64,000 nt of DNA from positions 2,606,001 to 2,670,000 of the forward strand of contig JPOM01000001.1 of NCBI GenBank assembly GCA_000733915.1, written 5' to 3'. A model generated the notes under the pieces. That model was not told where the DNA came from. It searched no databases and was given only the letters and a program-made list of their open reading frames with translations. The translations under genes and the position numbers were made by a program. Every line of letters begins with the position of its first letter. The first letter of the stretch is position 1. Positions 43,464 through 51,567 of this stretch are shown one piece after another. This DNA comes from Caulobacteraceae bacterium PMMR1. GTDB lineage: Bacteria; Pseudomonadota; Alphaproteobacteria; Caulobacterales; Caulobacteraceae.

Positions 43464-44663
43464 TCAGTAGTAATCCGAAAGCACGATGGTCCGCGTCGAA
43501 CCATCAGCCATGGTCAGCTTAACGCTGGTTCCGGCAGGTCCATCTCCCCAATACCTTCGGGCACCACCGTAAATTTGCACAGCGGACATCCCATCAATTT
43601 TGCTGATGACCTCTCCGGAACGGAAATGTGCAATGTCCGCAGGGCTTCCAGGCGCCACATGCAAGATTTTCACGGCTTCACCAACAACAGCAGCTGCTAT
43701 ACCAGACCTATTTCGGTCGAAGGGGGCGGAAACGGCGACGCCATCGACACCCAGCCACATACGATCGGAGGAGTAATAAAGCGAAATTGACGAAAATCGG
43801 CTGAGGATTGGCGCACCAATGTTAACAGGTGTTTCTGGCAGTAACCATTGAGATACGGCATCAAAAGGCACGTGTCTAAATTGTACTCCGGCGAGAGAGA
43901 TCTCTGTCACCGAGGCAACCTTATACGTGGTGATCCCATCGACGCCTGCGGCTATCCATGTAGAAACCGGCCGCCCGGTTAAAAAGCCTCCATGAGCGGC
44001 ATACGCCTCCGATATACTTAGCGCAGAGTCATTGCCGAGGTCCAGTACACCCCAGGCCGGAGGATGGCCTTCGATTGAGATCTCGACTCGGCGCAGACCC
44101 GAGCTAGTCGGAAGCAGCGCGACAGAAACGGAATGATCCGGAGCTTTGAAGCGTGATTTCGATTCAATTGCTAGCCTGCTTGAGGGATAGGAAATCGACA
44201 CCACGCCAGCCTCAAAAATTGGCCGACCTAGAACAAGATCAAATATTCCACCAGCTTGCCGGATCGCAGTCATATCGACAACCGCAACGGACGGAACTCT
44301 CAGAACCAAATTTCCTACCGAAAGTGCAATCGGCCCCGCCACTTGAGAATTGGTGGCTCCGGCCAAACCTTGCGTGATGAATTGACCAGTAGGGCGAAGC
44401 CCTAGCCGATGCGCTAGTCCGGTATCGATAACTATCTCGTTGGCGCCACTATCCAGCACTATGCCCACTGGAAAACCATTAGCTTCGCCGGCAAATGTGA
44501 TGCGGTCTTGGGTGTGATTAAACGCCACCCATCCACTCTCACTCCCAGAGACTGAAACTGGGGTGGAAGGTGGTGCGGCCTCGCCGAAGACCGCACGGGG
44601 CGCGAGGGCTGCGGCTCCGCTAAAGAGGAGTGTCCGTCGATCAATCATATAGTGCTTATCCAT
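43464..44663 (-). CDS. Exported retropepsin-like aspartic protease with PDZ domain
   Basis: About 399 residues. The N-terminus IDRRTLLFSGAAALAPRAVFG looks like a Tat or Sec signal. A retropepsin-type domain follows with catalytic GIVLDSGANEIVIDT and the FDLVLGRPIF motif. A second, similar domain has LDLGNDSALSIS in place of DTG, so the second aspartate site is altered. A C-terminal PDZ domain (VKILHVAPGSPADIAHF, then EVISKIDG) completes it. The ATG at 44663 is chosen (ATG 44648 possible). The open frame continues upstream into an M16 fragment, so a fused transcript could exist. Base composition is visibly AT-richer than neighbours, suggesting transfer. Confidence 0.75.
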   Translation of the reverse strand: MDKHYMIDRRTLLFSGAAALAPRAVFGEAAPPSTPVSVSGSESGWVAFNHTQDRITFAGEANGFPVGIVLDSGANEIVIDTGLAHRLGLRPTGQFITQGLAGATNSQVAGPIALSVGNLVLRVPSVAVVDMTAIRQAGGIFDLVLGRPIFEAGVVSISYPSSRLAIESKSRFKAPDHSVSVALLPTSSGLRRVEISIEGHPPAWGVLDLGNDSALSISEAYAAHGGFLTGRPVSTWIAAGVDGITTYKVASVTEISLAGVQFRHVPFDAVSQWLLPETPVNIGAPILSRFSSISLYYSSDRMWLGVDGVAVSAPFDRNRSGIAAAVVGEAVKILHVAPGSPADIAHFRSGEVISKIDGMSAVQIYGGARRYWGDGPAGTSVKLTMADGSTRTIVLSDYY

Positions 44664-44726
44664 TCCGTCGAGTCCGTTCGACTGAAGGAATGAGAGGGGC
44701 GGCGGGTTAATTGTCCGCCGCCCCGC

Positions 44727-44976
44727 GGCGCCGAAGGCGAGGCCCTTGCGCTGAAGGATCTTCACCATCTCGTCCTGGCCGACGTGGGCCGAGCCCTTGA
44801 ACGCCATGTGCTCTAGGAAGTGCGCCAACCCACGCTGGTCCTCAGCCTCCTCCAGCGCGCCTGCGCCGATGCACAGCCGCAGCGACGCCTGCTTGCTCGG
44901 CGTGGCGTTGTGCATGATCGCATACCGCATGCCCCGTTGGCGAGCGTGCCAAAGCGCACGTCCTGCTCGGGCTCTA
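44727..44976 (-). pseudogene. M16 zinc peptidase fragment
   Basis: Remnant of the N-terminal catalytic region of an M16 (pitrilysin-like) peptidase: EQDVRFGTLANG, then MRYAIMHNATPSKQASLRLCI and the inverted zinc motif HFLEH, ending LQRKGLAFGA. A two-base surplus at the NG-MRY junction (GGGG where GG is expected) breaks the frame near 44932. Both ends are cut: one side by the protease-gene region, the other by the IS481 remnant. Confidence 0.8.
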
Positions 44977-44978
44977 GA

Positions 44979-45897
44979 TGTCGAAGCTATGAAGGTTATT
45001 CACCCGGGATCGGGCTGAGAGAGTGGGGGTGCGAAGCTCCAACCTCTAGCCGGGAGACCCCGGATGAACATGCATAAGAATGCCCGGCTGACGCCGTCTG
45101 GTCGAGCCTTGTTGGCCGGTCGTGTTCAGTCTGGCTGGACGGTGAAGGCGGCGGCTTTGGCTGGCGGTGTATCGTTGCGGACGGCCTATAAGTGGCTGGG
45201 CCGGTGTCGTCGGGAGCCGAGCGAAGACTTCAAGGATCGCAGCTCGGCGCCCCGACGATGTCCGCGCCGGATTTCGCCGCAGCGCTTGGCCGAGATCGAG
45301 CGGCTGCGACGCCAGCGCATGAGCGGCGTGGCGATCGCCCGCCAGCTGGACATGCCGCGCTCGACGGTGGGCGCGATCCTGCGGCGGCTCGGCCTGGGCA
45401 AGCTCTCGGCGCTGCAGCCGCGCGAGCCGGTGATCCGCTACGAGCGGGAGCGGCCCGGCGAGCTGCTGCACCTGGACATCAAGAGCCTCGGCAAGATCGA
45501 CGGCGTCGGCCACCGCATCACCGGGGATCGCGCCGGTCAGAGCCGCAAGCGCGGCATCGGCTGGGACCACCTGCACGTCGCCATCGATGACGCCTCGCGG
45601 CTGGCCTACACGGAAGTCCTGCCCGGCCTGACCGGCGAAGACGCCGCCGGCTTCCTGGACCGTGCGCTCGCCTGGTACGCCCGCCTGGGCGTAAAGGTGG
45701 AGCGGGTGATGACCGACAACGGCTCGGCCTACGTCTCAAGGCGCTTCGCCCAGACCCTGACGGCCGCCGGCGTGCGGCACGTCCGAACCCGGCCCTTCCG
45801 GCCGCGCACCAACGGCAAGGCCGAGCGCTTCATCCAGACCAGCTTGCGCGAATGGGCCTAGCACGGCCCTATGTCTCATCAGACCAACGCGCCGCCG
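44979..45897 (+). mobile_element. IS481-family element remnant, right end missing
   Basis: The left end appears to be at TGTCGAAGC (44979). It holds the transposase gene at 45064. Element-like coding continues past the transposase stop in another frame (ARPY then SSDQRAAAI) to about 45897, where the sequence switches to an AGE-epimerase gene on the other strand. The terminal ~60 codons and the right inverted repeat are absent. It differs from the IS481-type element at 5325. Confidence 0.7.
45064..45861 (+). pseudogene. IS481-family transposase, C-terminally truncated
   Basis: 265 residues: HTH with VKAAALAGGVSLRTAYKWL, basic linker, and the rve core with LLHLDIKSLGKI (Asp), VMTDNGSAYVS (Asp) and TNGKAERFIQT (Glu). 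All three catalytic residues are present, but a TAG follows REWA where family members continue with a tyrosine and a ~60-residue tail. A one-base shift would restore part of that tail before the element is cut. Activity is unlikely without its right end. Confidence 0.82.
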
Positions 45898-46042
45898 CCA
45901 TCGGCCGGCCCTCGTCATCGAGGCTGTCATAGAAACCGCCGCCGGCGCGGTCCGCCCCCACCTCCCACCACAGCGGCAGGGCGCGGTCGAAGAGCCAGCG
46001 GTGCAGCTCACTATGCAAGGCGCCGACCGTCCGGCTCGTCAT
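45898..46042 (-). pseudogene. AGE-family (N-acylglucosamine 2-epimerase-like) gene fragment, 5' end only
   Basis: From ATG 46042 the minus strand reads MTSRTVGALHSELHRWLFD, then LPLWWEVGADRAGG and GFYDSLDDEGRP, the N-terminal (alpha/alpha)6 start of AGE or mannose-isomerase-like proteins. It stops matching at ~45898, where the IS481 remnant begins. About 48 codons remain of an expected ~400. 46043-46188 is intergenic between this divergent fragment and the aminotransferase gene. Confidence 0.75.
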
Positions 46043-46188
46043 GTTCAGAGTTCCCCGCCGCTCGAATACACAGAGATGAGGGGTGCAGTAGCCGCGTGCG
46101 TCAATGGCAACAACCGCTTACAGCTTTTGTATTGTCAGTTGCGACCAACCGCGCTATCCGCGCCGCATTCGATGAGAGTTTTCTGTCC

Positions 46189-47343
46189 ATGGCGATCGCG
46201 TCCATAGACCTTGCCGCCCAGCAGCGCCGGATCAAGCCCGCCATCGACGCGGCGATCGCCGCCGTCATGGCGCATGGCGGCTATGTGATGGGCCCGGAGG
46301 TCCGCGAATTCGAAGCCCGCCTCGCCGAATTCGGCCACGCGAAGCGCGCCCTCTCCTGCGGCAACGGCACCGACGCCATCGCGCTGCCGCTGATGGCGTG
46401 GGGCATAGGGCCCGGCGATGCGGTGTTCTGCCCGAGCTTCACCTTCGCCGCGACGCCGGAGGTGATCCCCTGGACCGGCGCGACGCCGGTGTTCGTGGAT
46501 GTCCTGCCGGATACCTACAACCTCGACCCGGCGAAGCTCGAAGCCGCCATCGCCGCGACCCTCGCCGAGGGCAAGCTTGCGCCCAAGGCCATCATCGCGG
46601 TCGATCTGTTCGGCCAGCCCGCCGACTACCCGAAGATCGCCGAGATCGCGCGCCGGCACGGGCTGAAGCTGATCGCCGACAGCGCGCAGGGCTTCGGCTG
46701 TACCCTGCATGGCCAGCACCCGATCCACTGAGCGGACGTAACCACCACCAGCTTCTTCCCCGCCAAGCCGCTCGGCTGCTACGGCGATGGCGGCGCGGTC
46801 TTGACCGACGACGACGATCTCTGGGAGGTGATGGACAGCCTCCGCGTCCATGGCAAGGCGGTGGGGCGCGACCTCGTCGGCTGGTCGCCCGAGCACGATC
46901 CCAAGTACCTCAACGCCCGCATCGGCATGAACTCGCGCCTCGATACGCTCCAGGCGGCGATCCTTATCGAGAAGCTGAAGGTGTTCGCCGACGAGATCGA
47001 CGCCCGCCAGACCGTGGCCGCGCGCTACGCCGAGGGCCTTTCCGGCGTCGCCAAGGTCCCGACCGTGATCGAGGGAGGGCTATCGGTGTGGGCCCAGTAC
47101 ACCATCGAGCACGATGACCGCGACGGCCTCGCCGCTCACCTGAAGGACCAAGGGGTGCCGACCGCCGCCTACTATCCCGTGCCCATGCACATGCTGGCGC
47201 CCTATCGCCACTTCCCCCAGCCCGGCGGCCTGCCGGTCTCGGAAGCGGCGGCGGGACGCGTCCTCGCCCTTCCCATGCACGCCTACCTCGACGCTGAGAC
47301 GCAGCAAGGGATCGTTCAAGCGATCAGAGGGTTTAAAGGCTAA
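46189..47343 (+). pseudogene. DegT/DnrJ/EryC1-type sugar aminotransferase with in-frame TGA
   Basis: PLP-dependent aminotransferase for nucleotide-sugar biosynthesis (WbpE/VioA-like), 384 residues if read through. The N-terminal part has ALSCGNGTDAIALPLMAWGIG and VDLFGQPADYPKI. After GQHPIH there is a TGA at 46729-46731, and the same frame continues ADVTTTSFFPAKPLGCYGDGGA with the catalytic PLP lysine. TGG to TGA is the simplest change. The truncated product lacks the lysine and would be inactive. It is the first gene of the polysaccharide cluster. Confidence 0.85.
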
Positions 47344-47423
47344 GCCTTCCCGCTGTGCCTGCAATCATACACCGGCGCGGCCACGCAGGCTGAAGGTATC
47401 CTCATTTACTTGGACGGACTACT

Positions 47424-48491
47424 TTGGCCCCCCTGACACCCAACGCATCTCCGAACGAACCCGAACAGGACCCTTCCTCGGCCCCTTCGCTGGAACAGCA
47501 ATCCGGCCACGCGGGCACGCCGGAAGTTGTCGATCAGGTGGCGAGGACGATAGCAAGCAATCACGAACCCTGGCTTGTGGGGCACGAGCAATGGCTTATC
47601 GCACACGATGCGACGCTGACAGCGACCAAGGTGAAGATCAATAAAGTCGATCTCCGCGCCCGACATCAAATCGGCGGGGTTCAGCAACAACTCAACGCCA
47701 TCGTGAAGATGTTGAGAGACCTTGACGGGGAAGGGCAGCTCAAGGCGGAGTTTGACTCTCTTGAGGCGATGCAACGCAGGTTACTCTCAGAAGGTGCGCT
47801 CGCCGCGGGCGAGATCGGTCACTGCCGCGGGATCAGAGTCCACCGGGGGGAGCGTCCCATCACCACCGTAATCTTCGGCGGCCTGAACGACATCTTCAAC
47901 TTGATGGGGCGTTTCGAGCGCTACGGCGTGAGTGTGATCTACCTCTGCGATACAGAGGAGAGATGGTACCTCGACGGCTGCGACGGCGCAAAGAGCGAGC
48001 GGGATATGCTCCGTCTCATCAAGAGCCAACTCGCTGACATGCCGCATGACCGACTGTTGGTTTTCGGTCAGAGCATGGGCGGCTATGCGGCGTTGAAATA
48101 TGGCTCCGAACTCGGGGCGGATATGATGGCGGCGATGAGTCCACAGACCCGCTACATCGCCGAGCCCGCTCCTCCCGGCGCCCGGCGGATGAACCCGCCG
48201 AAAGAGGTCACCGACGTCCGTCCCAAGGTCAAGAAGTCCGGGATTCCGACGCACATCTTCCTCAGCGCGAGCGAAGAGGCCAACCCCCCATCAAGCTATT
48301 TCTGGGACGACCACGCCCACATCCGAGGTCTACGCGACGCACCGAACGTCAGTGTTCACACTGTCGGTTCGAACGATCACGAAACGATTACAAGCCTGAC
48401 TGACGCAGGTAAGCTTGACCTTGTGTTCCAAAGCCTGTTCGAACTCCTCTATGGTCGAGAACCTCTCATCGACCTCGACCGACTGCCCTGA
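47424..48491 (+). CDS. Alpha/beta-hydrolase fold protein, possibly a polysaccharide esterase
   Basis: 355 residues from a TTG at 47424; no ATG exists before conserved sequence. The N-terminal ~110 residues are Pro/Gln-rich and then helical. The hydrolase core has the nucleophile elbow VFGQSMGGYAALKYG (Gly-Gln-Ser-Met-Gly, near residue 216) and a late NDHETIT that can supply the catalytic His. I do not recognise a named family. In this cluster it might remove or add acyl groups on the glycan; that is inference. The next gene overlaps its stop (TGATG). Confidence 0.7.
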   Translation: MAPLTPNASPNEPEQDPSSAPSLEQQSGHAGTPEVVDQVARTIASNHEPWLVGHEQWLIAHDATLTATKVKINKVDLRARHQIGGVQQQLNAIVKMLRDLDGEGQLKAEFDSLEAMQRRLLSEGALAAGEIGHCRGIRVHRGERPITTVIFGGLNDIFNLMGRFERYGVSVIYLCDTEERWYLDGCDGAKSERDMLRLIKSQLADMPHDRLLVFGQSMGGYAALKYGSELGADMMAAMSPQTRYIAEPAPPGARRMNPPKEVTDVRPKVKKSGIPTHIFLSASEEANPPSSYFWDDHAHIRGLRDAPNVSVHTVGSNDHETITSLTDAGKLDLVFQSLFELLYGREPLIDLDRLP

Positions 48492-49429
48492 TGGTATCCC
48501 CCGCGAAAATTGTGCTGATCGGCCCAAGCGGCTGGGTCGGCTCCGCCTTTCTGGCGCGCCTTGCGCACTGGTTTCCCATGGCGGAGCCGCCAGAGCTTTC
48601 GATCTTCGGCTCTCACGCGCGGACGGTATCGACCCCGTTTGGCGATCGTGCCGTGGAGCCGCTCGAAGCGCTGACGCCTGCGCGCGTGGAGAACGCCCAC
48701 GTCTTTCACTTCGCCTTCCTGGGCAAGGAGCGGCTGGATGACCTCAGCCCCTCGGACTACTTCGCCGGGAACCAGCGTATCGACAGCCAGGTGGCGGCAG
48801 CCGTGCGGCAGAGCGAGGCGGCCTCATTGTTCGTGTCGTCCTCGGGGGCGGCGGCCGACGCTCTAAAAGATGGCGCGAGAAACCTCTATGGGCTCTGCAA
48901 GCTCATGCAGGAGGACCTGTTCGGCGCCATCCCGCTCCGAGGCCCGGTCGTGATCGGCCGGATATTCAACCTTGGCGGTCCGCACATCAATAAGCTGCAA
49001 GCCTACGCCCTTTCGTCATTCCTGCTTCAGGCGGCGGATACGGGCAAGGTGGTCATCAAAGCGGATCGCCCCGTCTATCGCGCTTTTCTGCACGTCTATG
49101 ACGCCATCGATCTCGCCCTCGGTTCCGGCCTTCGGCTCGCTGGGCCGCAGACTCGCCGCCTGGACCTCTGCGGGGCTGAAGTGCTTGAGATGGGACAGAT
49201 CGCCGAACGCGTATTGTCAGTGTTCGGATTAGGGCCTGATCGGGTGGAGCGGCCTGTATTCGCCAGCTTCACGCCGAACGCTTATCTGGGCGACCCAACC
49301 GAAACCCACAGCCTCGCGCTAGAGCTCGGTCTCCGGCTTCGACCGTTTCAAGAACAAGTGCTCGATACCTACCACGACATGTTGACCCGCCGGGCTGAGG
49401 CTGCGATGGAGCGCCAGGGATCGAATTAG
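48491..49429 (+). CDS. NAD(P)-dependent nucleotide-sugar epimerase/dehydratase
   Basis: 312-residue extended-SDR protein. The Rossmann start IVLIGPSGWVGSAFLARL, a serine-rich strand VSSSGAAAD and the active-site pattern NLYGLCKLMQED (Tyr-X3-Lys) are present, followed by GRIFNLGGPHINK. It could be the ketoreductase acting on the CDP-4-keto sugar made in this cluster; the exact reaction is not determined. It overlaps the hydrolase gene by one base. Confidence 0.8.
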   Translation: MVSPAKIVLIGPSGWVGSAFLARLAHWFPMAEPPELSIFGSHARTVSTPFGDRAVEPLEALTPARVENAHVFHFAFLGKERLDDLSPSDYFAGNQRIDSQVAAAVRQSEAASLFVSSSGAAADALKDGARNLYGLCKLMQEDLFGAIPLRGPVVIGRIFNLGGPHINKLQAYALSSFLLQAADTGKVVIKADRPVYRAFLHVYDAIDLALGSGLRLAGPQTRRLDLCGAEVLEMGQIAERVLSVFGLGPDRVERPVFASFTPNAYLGDPTETHSLALELGLRLRPFQEQVLDTYHDMLTRRAEAAMERQGSN

Positions 49430-49466
49430 CCTTGTTTGGGGGCGCTGCCGGTGGGCGGTGTGACGG

Positions 49467-50261
49467 ATGACGCAAACCTTCAAGCCCGGTGATCTTTCCG
49501 CCGTGATCCTCGCGGGCGGTCTCGGATCGAGACTCTCCGAAGAGACGGGCCTCAGGCCCAAACCTCTGGTTGAGATCGGACACAGGCCGATCCTTTGGCA
49601 TATTATGAAGATTTACAGCCATTTCGGTGTAAATCACTTCATCATTTGCCTCGGCTACAAAGGTCATCAGATCAAGGAGTACTTCGCGAACTACTATCTT
49701 CACCAGTCGGATGTCACGATCCAGATGGGTGGAGAGCCGGTTTACCACTCGGTGCAGGCCGAGCCCTGGAAGGTAACCCTGATCGACACCGGCGAGGGTA
49801 GCATGACGGGCGGGCGCATCCGCCGCATACGACCCTACCTGCCGCAAGACCGGCCGTTTTTCCTGACCTATGGCGACGGCGTCGCTGACATCGACATCGA
49901 CGCGCTTCTCCAATTCCACCAGGCAGGGACAGCACGGGCGACCGTCACGGCGGTTCGGCCGCTGGCGCGCTTCGGGGCGCTGGATCTGGACGGCGATCAC
50001 GTTCGGGGTTTCAAGGAAAAACCTGTCACAGAAGGGGGCTACATCAACGGGGGCTTCTTCGTCCTGGCTCCGTCCGTGATCGATCTTATCGATGGGGATG
50101 ACACGGTATGGGAGCAGGGGCCGATGGAGCGTCTTGCGGCCTCTGGAGATCTAAGGGCGTACGTCCACGACACCTTCTGGCAGCCGATGGACACGCTTCG
50201 CGACAAAAGAATGCTGGAGGAGCTCTGGGAGAGCGGGTCGGCGCCCTGGCGGTTCGGCTGA
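49467..50261 (+). CDS. rfbF: Glucose-1-phosphate cytidylyltransferase RfbF
   Basis: Makes CDP-glucose from glucose-1-phosphate and CTP, the first step to CDP-3,6-dideoxyhexoses. 264 residues, normal length. The nucleotidyltransferase motif VILAGGLGSRLSEETGLRPKPLVEIG is at the N-terminus. FLTYGDGVADIDID holds the metal-binding aspartates, and GYINGGFFVLAP and FWQPMDTLRDKRMLE are typical of RfbF/DdhA. CDP-glucose 4,6-dehydratase (rfbG), its usual neighbour, is not in this window. Confidence 0.93.
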   Translation: MTQTFKPGDLSAVILAGGLGSRLSEETGLRPKPLVEIGHRPILWHIMKIYSHFGVNHFIICLGYKGHQIKEYFANYYLHQSDVTIQMGGEPVYHSVQAEPWKVTLIDTGEGSMTGGRIRRIRPYLPQDRPFFLTYGDGVADIDIDALLQFHQAGTARATVTAVRPLARFGALDLDGDHVRGFKEKPVTEGGYINGGFFVLAPSVIDLIDGDDTVWEQGPMERLAASGDLRAYVHDTFWQPMDTLRDKRMLEELWESGSAPWRFG

Positions 50262-50383
50262 GGGCTTGACGGGGCGCGCCTTATATAGATTCACCGCGCT
50301 ACATAAGTTAGCGCCAGTTTCCATGATGTCGCCTATTGACCGTTCGGCGGGCGGGTCGAGTAGGTGTTTGAAGGGTTGAGGTA

Positions 50384-51505
50384 ATGACGAGCGATCTTTT
50401 CGAAAACCTATTCGTTCTGGAGCTTGCGAACAATCATTGGGGCAAGCTGGAGCGCGGATTGAAGATCATCCGCGATTTTGGTCAGGTCGTTCGCTTCAAT
50501 GGCGTTCGTGCAAGCATCAAGCTTCAATTCCGGGACGTGGATAGCTTCATCCACAAGGACTTCCGTCACCGGACGGATATCCGCTACATCGGCAAGACGC
50601 TCGCGACGCAACTGCCGTGGGATAGCCTTCGCACCATGGTCGAAGAGGTTCGCCGGAGCGGCATGATCACCATGGTCACGCCTTTCGATGAAGTGTCCGT
50701 CGACAAATGCGTCGAGTTCGGCGTCGAATATCTGAAGATCGCCAGCTCCGATATCAAGGACTGGTTCCTGATCGAGAAGATCGCCTCGACGCGCAAGCCT
50801 GTGATCGCTTCTTCCGGTGGTTCCTCGCTTGAGGATATCGACAACCTGGTGAAGTTCTTCGCGAACCGGAACATTCCGTTCGCGCTCAACCACTGCGTTT
50901 CGCTCTATCCATCCGAAGACAGCGACCTCGAGCTCAACCAGATCGACTTCCTCAAGCGCCGCTATCCTAACCTGACCATTGGATTCTCGACGCACGAGTA
51001 CCATGACTGGTCCAGCTCGGTGATGATGGCCTACGCGAAGGGCGCGCGCACTTTCGAGCGTCACATCGATATCGACTACGAAGGCGTTCCGGTCAGCTCC
51101 TACTGCACGCTGCCTGAGCAAGCCGACACCTGGTTCAAGGCCTTCAAGAAGGCCCAGGAAATGTGCGGCGGCGGCGCCAGCGAAAAGCGCGTTCCGCCCG
51201 AGCGCGAGGTGGAGTACCTCGACGCCCTCGTTCGCGGCGTGTACGCGAAGCGCGACTTGCCGGCGGGTCATAAGCTCACCGACGACGACGTCTACCTCGC
51301 GGTTCCGCTCCAGAAGGGCCAGATTTCATGCCGCGAATTCATGCGGGGTGAGTCGCTCAAGGCGCCGGTGAAGGCGGACGCGCCGGTGCGCTTCCTCGAG
51401 ATCGACAGCCCTTACAGCGAAAACTCCCAGCTTGGGCGGATGATCGCCAATCGGGGCCTCGACCCGACCCCGCCGCAGGCCCCCGCCGCGCGGCTGGTGG
51501 GCTAG
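50384..51505 (+). CDS. NeuB-like N-acetylneuraminate synthase family protein with SAF domain
   Basis: 373 residues. The TIM-barrel has LELANNHWGKLERGL, SIKLQFRDVDSF, VTPFDEVSVDKC, LKIASSDIKDW and GFSTHEYHDWSS, the NeuB pattern for condensing PEP with a sugar. The C-terminal SAF (antifreeze-like) domain begins RGVYAKRDLPAGHKL. It may make a nonulosonic acid, but neuC, neuA or pse/leg genes are not seen, so the substrate is open. The 122-base AT-rich gap upstream could contain a promoter. Confidence 0.85.
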   Translation: MTSDLFENLFVLELANNHWGKLERGLKIIRDFGQVVRFNGVRASIKLQFRDVDSFIHKDFRHRTDIRYIGKTLATQLPWDSLRTMVEEVRRSGMITMVTPFDEVSVDKCVEFGVEYLKIASSDIKDWFLIEKIASTRKPVIASSGGSSLEDIDNLVKFFANRNIPFALNHCVSLYPSEDSDLELNQIDFLKRRYPNLTIGFSTHEYHDWSSSVMMAYAKGARTFERHIDIDYEGVPVSSYCTLPEQADTWFKAFKKAQEMCGGGASEKRVPPEREVEYLDALVRGVYAKRDLPAGHKLTDDDVYLAVPLQKGQISCREFMRGESLKAPVKADAPVRFLEIDSPYSENSQLGRMIANRGLDPTPPQAPAARLVG

Positions 51506-51567
51506 CCTGACCGGTCCGGGTTCGGCGGCGTCTCTCGGCCGCCTCGCGTTGCAAGCTGGAGATATGG

